From Latrodectus hesperus (Eukaryota > Arthropoda > Arachnida > Araneae > Theridiidae): a stretch of 64,000 nucleotides of DNA. The notes under the pieces were generated by a model. That model did not search any database, was not told the origin of the DNA, and saw only the letters and a list, made by a program, of their open reading frames with translations. Below, piece after piece: positions 54,940 to 64,000 of this stretch; positions within the stretch are counted from its first letter, which is position 1; every line of letters begins with the position of its first letter. The DNA is taken from positions 76,093,345 through 76,157,344 of the forward strand of contig CM075857.1 in assembly GCA_037975125.1 (NCBI GenBank), read 5' to 3'. The position numbers were made by a program, and so were the translations under genes.

Positions 54940-55560
54940 GTAAATTCAATCCCCGGCGCCTGAAGGGTGCATACGGTCAGGGAAAAAAATTAGCGGGCAT
55001 GCTTTAAGGATTTTGAGATAAGCGGGCGCGTACGGGGGCTGGAGTCGGGATGGGAGTGGGGGGTGTAAGAACCATTTCCACTCACCAGTCTACACCTCCA
55101 GATGAGTCGACCTCGGATCACAGTTGTAACAGCGCCCACTCCATCCCACTTCAGCTGCTGCACAAGAAAGAATGTACGATGTTGCAATCGTGGGTGCAAC
55201 AGGTGAGACTCTTCTGGTACGTATATTTGGTGGGGAGGGCCAAGGGGCGGCCGGGAAGGAATCCTAGGCTGTGTTGTCGGTCCCCACCTGTGGCTCCACC
55301 GGAGTTATCGATCCGTCTTCCCCGAGCTAAATATAGTAACTGTGCCTCCTGCAATAATAAATAGCCGGTGCGGGCGGTGGGGTGGTTGCCACTCAGTCAG
55401 AAATCGCTTGCTCCCCCTTTTCCATTCGATCTTTCTTATTCTTCCCCGTCCGGGATTTTTGGAGGACCATTCTGGCAAATTCCCTTTTTAGTGGGGATAT
55501 TTGGCAGCGCTTTCCGGCTTGCGTTCTGTTCATCGGGAATGGCCGCGAATTGAATTTGAG
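54940..55560. other. GC- and CpG-rich island, possible promoter/first exon
   Basis: The most GC-rich stretch of the window (about 620 bases), with many CpG dinucleotides and G-runs in an otherwise very AT-rich landscape. It holds the exon candidate 55050-55202. Such islands in this kind of genome usually mark exons, UTRs or promoters (inference). Confidence 0.5.
55050..55202 (+). CDS. Candidate coding exon, unknown protein
   Basis: From the ATG at 55050 (context gggATGG) 51 codons run MGVGGVRTISTHQSTPPDES, then TSDHSCNSAHSIPLQLLHKK, then ECTMLQSWVQQ, to a donor at 55203 (caacag|gtgaga), phase 0. An acceptor-like ttccactcaccag ends at 55088, so it may instead be an internal exon 55089-55202 of exactly 38 codons. 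The Ser/Thr/Pro-rich part followed by an amphipathic segment looks protein-like, but I cannot name the family. The minus-strand frame 55199-54990 across the same bases is less convincing. Confidence 0.45.
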
Positions 55561-55599
55561 GTTAGTGTGTAGGATTCAGCGTCGAAATGAATGAATATA

Positions 55600-58134
55600 T
55601 TAACGGAATGTGAATGGAGGAATTTCACTTTCCTCGTTGGAAAAGGAGATTATTTTGCGTTATGATTCGAATAAATTTTTATAGGTAAAAAATTGCATTT
55701 CTATTTAGTTTCTAGAATACTTTTTTTAAAAATTCCTTTATATAGGATGTTTCTGTTGATATCAATAAATATAATAGAATTATATAGGTAAGTCATGAAT
55801 TTAAATCCCCGGTATGTTATTCATAAAATTATTAATATATATCAATTGCTCTGACATAATATGAGTTATTTGTATAAAGGTTTCTAAAACATTGACTCAT
55901 TTACCAAGATTGTAAAATCTAATGATTATCTGAAATTAGCAGCCTTATTTTAGGGTATTTCATCATCAGATATTAGAATGTAATTAACTGTTATTCGTTA
56001 CTTTTATTTTAGTTTTTATTTAAAAATTAAACTGGAATCAGATTTAGATTTTAGAAAGGTGCTTATCGGAATAGATAGAACTGCAATTTTATTTGAAGTC
56101 ATTGAATCCAATTTTTAATTTATAATGAAAATATTTTTCCAATTTTATATTGGACAAATTAATTTCAAAAATTATTATAACCGAAAATTTTTAATAAATG
56201 AAATAAAATACTTCAGTATGTGCATAATATGAAGTAATATATATATTTCCCTTGTTGACAGGAAAACTGCCCAATGATATTTACCAAACAAATGAACTCT
56301 ACATTTTTAATATAATGTTACAGAATTCAATATAGAATATAGCTTTTCTTAAATTAAGAAAATAAGGGATATTGATTATTATTAATATCCTTTATATTTT
56401 TTTATTGAAAATAAAGCATTTGTTCCGATCTCAAAATCACTATTTTGGAAAATGTTTTGGAGTTAATTACAATTTTTAACTATAAAAATCACGTGTCAAA
56501 TAATGATTTTTACTCAATATCACCTTTTTGATCAGTAAAATCGAGTATTTTTTTTATCTAAAAAGGATAAAACGTAAAAAGAGTAACTACACACTCTTTC
56601 ATATTATATTAATTAGGATCCGATAGATTTAAATTAATCAATTATTTATTTTATTAAGTAATAGAGCTGAACTCAAGTAATTCGATTAATATTTGATTCA
56701 GCAACATACAAAATTTACTGATAAAGTTTATGCATTTTTGATAAAGTTTACGCACTTCAAATCATTCCACCATGATAGACATTACTGTAGTAGTGTGGTA
56801 GTTTAGAGAAAATGATATCGCTATCATTTGACAGTGGCTTAGAATCACAAGGAATTTTCTTAAATTATTGACTTCGATTCGATAATTGCGATAATTTGCG
56901 ACTATGATAGTTAATGTATTTCTGAACCTACATTCTCTCCTACAAAATGTTAATCCTTGATGATGCATTAGTGCAAGTAAAAAAATTGCTACTTTAATAA
57001 AAAAAAATTTTTTTTGTTCAAATGAATGAATATCATGAATGTGATCATGATTATGATCAAATAAAATCTCTATATAAAAATTGGGAATCGTTATGTTTTG
57101 CGAGGTTATGACGGGTTCTACTAAACCATAGTTATAACTGCTAACAATAAAACGAAACCTCAACTATGTTTTACTATTGGTGGTAGCAGCAGTTGGCCAT
57201 TATGGTAATCTTTGAAAATCACTTTTTAAGAACATATTCAGACGGAAAAAGGCGAATGTCGAAAACAAGAATTATACGTTTAAATGACTATCCTCATTGT
57301 CAAAAGTGCTTCGTTTTAGTATTAAATTGCTCTTTGTGATGAAGAATTGAAGATAATCTTGAACATGTATCCCTAGATGTGAGTCTTCCTTTATATTGTG
57401 TTGGTTCTGAAAGGTTTGTGAACCTAACATAATTTGCTTGTGTGTCATTTTTATACCTGGCGTCATCTAATATTTCAATCAAACCCTTTTAAATCATTAA
57501 AGTAGGTCATTAAAAAAAGTGTTATTTCCTGTTAATGCTTAATAGTTATGATTTTTCTCAATAGTTCTGTATAGATTACAAAAGTAATCAAAAAATCATA
57601 CAAGCAATTGCCGAAATATTAATGGTACGGTGAAATAAAAAAAAATCCAAAAAATATATAGATAGCATATTGGAAAAAATTAGAAGTTTTTGAAAAAAAT
57701 CATTTACTAATCTAATATTAATCCGGATGCATGAATCTGTGAATATTCTTTAGAGTGTCTAAAAGAATTAGTACAGGACGGATCTACCACCGAGTATGGT
57801 TATGGGCAGTGTCGCATGGATTTTTGTTACACCATTCTGCCTTTTAATCTTTCGATAGTCTGTATATGATAGTCATTATCTAGGTTGAAGAAATAATGTA
57901 AATGGTTAACGTGGAAATTTACAAATTTGATTTCTTTCAATACCCAGTTATAACTTAGCAAAATATTGATAAAATAAGATTCCTACAATTTTTTAAGTAA
58001 CTACTGATACAATAATTTAATTTACCGCTATTGCGAAAAACAATTCTATATACGACTTAAAGCACACAATACTGCTACTTACAACATCTTTTGTGACTGA
58101 AACAAGTAGCTTAAGGGTTAAAAGTAAAAGCGAG
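55600..58134. other. AT-rich DNA, no convincing gene
   Basis: A 133-codon minus-strand frame at 57163-56762 is the longest open frame not explained by a repeat. It shows no motif, starts without a good ATG context, and is probably chance. The stretch 57090-57480 is slightly less AT-rich. Confidence 0.4.
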
Positions 58135-58575
58135 TTTGTTAAAAAAAAATTGGCGATAAATTATTGGCTATAAAATTTATTTTCTGGTAAACCTGGTGTT
58201 TTCAACGGTTTAACCAACGTAACTTTAGGCTTTTCAGTTTATAACTCACATTTTGCCACCTATCTTGGCATCAAAAAATAGCAAAAATAAATAAATAAAT
58301 AATAAAAATAAGGGGTACCTGTTTGAAAACTTTTAATCAAATATCTAGTTTCTGTATTAAAGAAGCTATAGATATTGTATTCGGTATAAAAGCTTTGCTT
58401 TAGCAAAAAATTTGGTGATAAATATTGATGATAAAATTTAATTTCTGGTAACCCTGGTATTTTTTATCATAATTAACATAGTTTTAGGTTTACTATTTTT
58501 TTAATTACATTTTGGTGCAGTTCTTGGCGTAAGAAAAAATCACCAAAAATCAAGGGGCACCCGTAAGTAAACTCT
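58135..58575. repeat. Diverged tandem duplication, about 262-bp period
   Basis: 58149-58335 and 58411-58575 share ttgg-gataaat, ttctggtaa-cctggt-tttt, a taacttagg-like block, acattttg and caaggggcacc-like ends, with many substitutions and indels. Confidence 0.7.
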
Positions 58576-60029
58576 TAGCGTAGCTTACTTTTCAGAATAT
58601 ATACTCCACTTATATACTGTAATATAAGATGAGCACATAAGATGAGACACTTTCTATTCCTCGCGAAAGCTTGAATAACCTATGATCTTGAAAAAATCTT
58701 AAACTCGCAACACAAATGATGTCTAGTGGGCTGTTTAGAAATAAAGAATTTTTTAACGCATAAAATATATAGAAAACACTTAAGATTAATTGTTTAAAAT
58801 TCATATAATATTAGTAATGACAACAACATTTAAAAAAAGACATTAAAGCACAAAATAATTTTTGGGTCTTTATTTCATTCGCTTTGATTGAGGTGATACA
58901 AAAAGATTCGTGATACAAAAAGAGATAAAAAAAAGAACAAAATTCTAATAATAATTGCATTGATAAATAGTCAAATTCTTTTGTGAGAGAAAAGGGGTGA
59001 GAATATTTTGTCAATCATCATGTAAAATCTATCTAATTGATTCTCAATATATAAAATTCTTACAAATGTAAAATAACTCAAGTCGTTCAGAAAGCAAGAA
59101 AGATTATTAAAATTAGAAATAATTAATTGGTAATTAACACATAAAATACAATATTAAAACACACGTTTTAGTAATTACATAATTTGCAAACTTATCTCAA
59201 ATCTTTTATTTTATTCTGGTCATGAAATAAGCATATCATAAGGGATCGCAGATTCAGTTATGCTAATTGTCAGTTATGTATATATCGACATTCTTTTTTA
59301 TATATCTCTGACCGTTTTCATTTGCCAGTTTTCCATTCCTCAAAAAACTGAAATTATCAGATTACGTCTTTAACTTCAAATCATTGAGCCTATGGGCAAT
59401 CCTATGAATTTGCCCCAGATTTTCAATCAAATTTTTCAACTGTGTTTTTATTAGCTATTCAAGTGCAAATTATGATGGGCAAAATAATACATTTATCCTA
59501 ATGTGTATATTCTGAAACAATCATAAACACTACTAGAGTTATTTTATCATGCTCTATTTTTAGTAAATGTATATTTAATTTCTCTTTTTGAATACAAAGC
59601 TGAAATTGTAGAAACATAAAATACAATGATATTTAAGACTGTTGTGATTCAAGGAAAGTTTCATAAGTTTTCAATTATTGATTCATTATATATTTTCATT
59701 ATTATAAATATATCATTTTTTTCAATATATATTTTTATTTTTATTCTTTTCTTGTCATAATTTTCAAGATATAAATTTGCTTACATGCAAATAAACTTTG
59801 AAAATTTTTAAATGAAATATGCTTAGTCTCTAAAATTTAGTTTGTTTTGCAAATTTGCTTTCCTAGAGCAGTAAACTCCCTCGCAATATTCCGTTAAATT
59901 TTTAAGTGTTTTAGCGAGTTATTTGTATATTTTTATAACTTCAACATAATTTTAGAAAATAAAATTGCGAGAAGAATATGTAAATATTTACACTCGTAAC
60001 AAAGGACCTAAAAAGTTGTTGTAAAATTT
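58576..60029. other. AT-rich DNA, no gene seen
   Basis: No feature recognised. Confidence 0.5.
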
Positions 60030-60262
60030 TTGAACGCCAACAGTTGGAGAGCAATTTCCAATAGTCCTTTTCGCATGTATTGGATCGTGTTCCATGTCAC
60101 AAATAAATAAGCCTGGAAAAATTCATGGAATTACCCTGTTAGATATGCACTACCTCTAGAAAGAAGTCTACTACACGTTTACCGATATTTAATTGGGGAT
60201 AAGATCGAACCCAAGACCTACATTTCCATTCAGAGTAATATTACCATTAGGATAATGCAAAG
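60030..60262 (-). repeat. tRNA-derived SINE (family D)
   Basis: On minus, the tRNA-like head at 60193-60258 has cctaatggtaat as the A-box side and gggttcgatct as the B-box. The body follows to about 60030 with caggcttatttatttgtgac and catgcgaaaaggac. Confidence 0.72.
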
Positions 60263-60384
60263 TACTCCTTTTGAAGAATAGTAAAGGTTATAGCTATTCG
60301 AATTAAAGGGCTGAATTTGACAGCATGGGACGGATAGCTTAAGAACTTAGGTAGCTGTAAAGCAGTTGAATATCTTACCAAGAA

Positions 60385-60465
60385 GACGTTTCATAGACAA
60401 TTGCCATTTTCGCATGTCATAAAGCAGTAAACCTGAAATCAAGTTGTAATCCTGATTGTAATCAG
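60385..60465 (-). repeat. SINE family D body fragment
   Basis: Contains, on minus, caggtttactgctttatgac and catgcgaaaatggcaattg, matching the body at 60030-60120. No head is present on this strand. Confidence 0.6.
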
Positions 60466-60469
60466 CCAA

Positions 60470-60545
60470 GCTGAAAGCCGAATGGTTAGCGCTTTTGCCT
60501 TTGGCTCAACAGTTCGTATGTTCGAATCATACCTTGCGCATGGAT
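60470..60545 (+). repeat. tRNA-like SINE head
   Basis: gccgaatggttagcgc as the A-box and atgttcgaatcat as the B-box, about 45 bases apart, on the plus strand. Confidence 0.65.
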
Positions 60546-60610
60546 ATTTGTTATAGTTCGGATTCCACTTTAAGCAATAGGTCCTGGTCTAATTAGCCTT
60601 CATGGGCAAA

Positions 60611-60762
60611 AAAATTATTCTTGAGTGACAAACAAGCTAAACCTGACAGATCTACATATAAAATGCAGAAACGCAGTATTATCCCCCGTTGCACAGCAAT
60701 TGCCTGAATTGAATCTGACAACTTCCATTCTAAAGAGCACGTTCTACCATTAGGCAAAGGTA
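60611..60762 (-). repeat. SINE family D copy, degenerate head
   Basis: On minus, taatggtagaacg as the A-box side, a worn B-box (cagattcaattcagg), and the body motif caggtttagcttgtttgtca near 60620-60640. Confidence 0.6.
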
Positions 60763-60789
60763 AAATAGAGTAGCATACGTATAAGTATT

Positions 60790-61700
60790 CATTAATTTTT
60801 CGCTTTGCACTTAGTTGGTGGATGAATGATAATTTTATGTGTCAGAGAGATTATCGAATATATATAGCCGATTCCACGTTTAAGTTTTACAAAATGCTCC
60901 AAAATTCTCGGCTTGGATACAGAAATATGTGGTGCAACTATTATCATCAGGTTTGACAGATACTATTTTTAAAATTGAGCATTTATGTCTTACTTATACA
61001 AAAGTTAGGTATATTTAGGCTGGTTAAATATATTTATTAAGGTACAGAATTCTCCTTAGTTGTGATATTCTTTCCAGTTTAAAAATTGTCTTATTCTTAA
61101 AACAACAATTTTTTGATACTGCAAATAGTTAAAATGAGGTAAAAATCTAAACAAAATAAAATTCTAATGAAATAAAAAAATCTACTGTTATGATTATCTT
61201 TAAGATATTACAGGTAGTTCTTTTCTAAGTGTTTATGAAAGGTTCTCTGTTAATTATATCTGATTTTTTCTTCATTTTACTCCACCTAAGAATAAATAAA
61301 TACATTATTTATCCTCAGATGAAGTAAAACGATTATTTATTTAATTATTTACTTTTGAAAGAACTCAGATTAAGTTTATTAATTAGTAATTGCAGTTTAT
61401 CGCAATTTCTGTTTACGGTAGTGTTTTTTAGGGGTAAAGTTTTAATATAATCTTGTTTAGTTAAGTAAATGAAGATGATTGTTTTGTTGTTCTTTTCTTC
61501 AAGTAAATAGCCTTCGGAATTCCTACATTGATTTATAGATTGGTATGTTACTCCATGATGAATTTTCGTCAAAAAGATAATTCAATAAAAATTCTTCGCA
61601 GTTTCTTAATTTGACAGAAATGAATACAGTGTACTATATCGATGATATATGTCAAGTTAAAGTACATACGCGGAGGAAATTTTACATCTCTTCCCGGGTA
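60790..61700. other. AT-rich DNA, no gene seen
   Basis: No feature recognised. Confidence 0.5.
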
Positions 61701-61710
61701 TGTACAACCG

Positions 61711-62006
<296 letters not shown>

Positions 62007-62345
62007 AGCATATCTTTTTTCTGAATTGTCAAATGACATTTATATGTGATTTTTCAAATTTATAAATATGAATAAAATACAATCACATCACAAAATGAAT
62101 CAGAATACTAAACGTCTTTTAAGTAAAAACTTAAATCAAAATATTTTGCAAAGTAAATTATTTATTTTAAAGTAAATTATAGATATTAATTTTTATATGA
62201 CATTTAAAATTTATTAAATCAAAGAAGAACGAATTATAAACTCCTGCATTGCACCATATATTGTTAAAAATAAGAAAATTGTACATCATAATTCTTATAT
62301 GTATAATATATATGTGAAATATGATTTTGAACACCTATGATACAG

Positions 62346-63010
62346 TTACTTATAAAAATATTTAAATTTATTCAAAGATAAAACGTAACTTATTGTTTTA
62401 ACAGTGGAATACAACTTTTTCGTCAGTAACTTTTTCACAGGAAATTCTTTAAACTCATCCAGCTGTATTTCGAAACAAAAATAAAACGAAAGAAAAGTCT
62501 CAAACTTTAGAAAATGAAACAAAATCGCCTGAATGGGCACATCATTTACAAAAAAATTATCCTCCATCAAAAAAGTCGCCATTTCTCTTCTTTCATTCAA
62601 CTGGTTTCATTCCAGATTTTTCCCTACGCTTTAGCGATTTTTCCCTTCAGCGACCTGGAATTCCTTTTTTCTTTATGGAAGTTATCGAACTGCAACCGTC
62701 TTCCATCCAATGATCTCTGGGGGATACTAATCGCAGGCAGTATTCTGGCTGGGCCTCGCCCCACACAAAAGATCCTTCCTTCCTTTTCCGTATTCTGGTA
62801 TTTGATACTGCTCGTTTCTATTTATTTTTTAAAAGAATGCGTGGGTGGGTAGTAAGGGAAAAACCGTGAATGTAACTTCATTTCATTCAGGACTTTGCTT
62901 TATGGGCGGGAAATCGTGAATGTGGGTGTATTCGTATTTCTCTTTTGAACGGGATAAAATTGATGCATTCCATCTTTCATTGATTTTTCTCCCGCTAATA
63001 ATTCCTTCCC
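62346..63010. other. Balanced-composition segment, possible exon/UTR
   Basis: Higher GC than the flanks, especially 62510-62830. On minus, an ATG in good context (agaaATGG, about 62582) starts a 78-codon frame, MATFLMEDNFFVNDVPIQA and on to 62346, with no known motif. A 112-codon plus frame overlaps (62514-62852). No splice pair decides between them. Confidence 0.3.
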
Positions 63011-64000
63011 CCTTTCTCTTCCTAAAGGAGATTCGAAGTTTGTTGCCATTTGAGAATAAGAGCTATTTTTAAAACTAATAACATTTTGATAAAAGTAAAC
63101 TTGTTGATCATTTTCTTATCTTTACAAAGATTGAAGTATTATAATAGTTTAACGACTACTATTTATTAAGAGTATAGTTAGTAGGTTTTAGCAGAAAAGT
63201 GAAAAAATCTATTTTAAGAAACAATTATGAATCTCACGACATTTTTTTTTTGTAATATAAAACCGACGTATTTCTGTTATGGGAAACTCATAACATCATT
63301 ATTTTAATTACTATTTTTAATTTAACTCTCTTTCTCTGAAAAGTACGTTGAGTTAATTTAAGAACAACAAGCTGTAAGGTATAAAATTAAAGATTAGTTT
63401 AGACAAATAATGGCATTAGATTAAATATATTCTATTACTATTGCGCACACACGAGAAGGTAAAAATATTTTGAACTATTTAAAAGGGTCAAACAAGAACT
63501 AACAAAATTGCTTTCTAAATGCTTATATTTTTTAAATAAATATAGTGATATTGAAGAATCTATAATCTTAATCATTATTGTATTGTGTGAATCTAAATTA
63601 ATATTTCGTATTATATGTATTATATATATTATACATATTTCGATAACATTATAAGTGACTGTATTATGTTATGGAAATTGTACAGCTTGGTGAGTCATTA
63701 AGCGTTGTGTGCAAAGAGGAAGAGCTATAAGACAAGCAGTCTCGGTAGACGTCATTGATTAGACTGGAAATTCTAGTCACTTTTTGTGAAATTTGTCCAG
63801 GACGGAAAATGATGCTGGTTGTTGGTAATGATATTGTATATTATGTCAAACTATCAAAACTGCGTAGGATCTATGATCATTTAATTGAAAGAAAATGAAA
63901 ATATTTGTCTAAAGAATAAACTAAAGAATCAATGTAAACGCGCATTTAAAATTGTTGAGGAATATTAATATATCAATCTCGAATAAGATGGTGATTGAAA
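63011..64000. other. AT-rich DNA, no gene seen
   Basis: No feature recognised up to the window edge. Confidence 0.5.

Noticed and set aside
57272..57482. Two overlapping 60-64-codon minus-strand frames
   Set aside because: Neither has a motif, start context or splice sites; both are expected by chance at this composition.
63600..63645. Palindromic tatgtatt/aatacata run
   Set aside because: Low-complexity AT sequence gives such palindromes by chance.

Overview
The window is eukaryotic nuclear DNA from an animal, most likely a spider or a close chelicerate relative. It is strongly AT-rich, has no bacterial-type gene packing, and carries long empty stretches typical of introns and intergenic DNA. 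It also holds many decayed transposons (hAT, Tc1, mariner, RTE-type and RNase-H-type LINEs), tRNA-derived SINEs and long (AT)n arrays. The spider assignment rests on the general look of the LINE and SINE remnants and of one host exon; it is an inference, not proof.

Host genes are sparse. The clearest is one first coding exon on the minus strand (16038-16230): the acidic N-terminus and start of the BTB domain of a protein resembling the arthropod serine-enriched protein (gprs), with a good acceptor and donor. Two weaker plus-strand exon candidates lie in GC-richer islands: 33889-33970 (strong start context, GTAAGT donor) and 55050-55202 (ATG in a GC island, GTGAGA donor). Further GC-richer islands without a convincing exon lie at 47880-48420 and 62346-63010. 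Everything else looks intronic or intergenic.

Layout. 0.6-1.2 kb: SINE cluster. 3.6-3.9 kb: GACA-type minisatellite. 7.1-11.5 kb: a Tc1-family element (transposase on minus) split by a complete hAT element with 17-bp terminal inverted repeats and an 8-bp target duplication. 16.0-16.6 kb: gprs-like exon, then a 247-bp MITE with a perfect 8-bp target duplication. 18.7, 22.7, 40.9 and 60 kb: more tRNA-SINEs. 20.0 and 39.2 kb: 3' ends of an RTE-type LINE. 21.4 and 38.1 kb: mariner relics. 30.1-31.8 kb: a reverse-transcriptase fragment between about 200-bp inverted repeats, bracketed by (AT)n arrays. 46.4 kb: LINE 3' end with an RNase-H-side C-terminus. 61.7 kb: (AT)n-(TG)n array.

The most unusual pattern is a recurring fold-back rearrangement. 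In the hAT and Tc1 transposases the reading frame is broken by the same design: sequence A, its reverse complement A', then B', then B, with short spacers. Single-sided versions sit at the break of the mariner relic at 38.1 kb and of the reverse-transcriptase fragment at 30.6 kb, and a small one lies at the stop codon of the 46.8-kb LINE. In the four larger cases the junction lies in or near the catalytic core of the enzyme. This suggests break ends that snapped back into hairpins (or replication template switching) before being joined, but an assembly artefact must be excluded.
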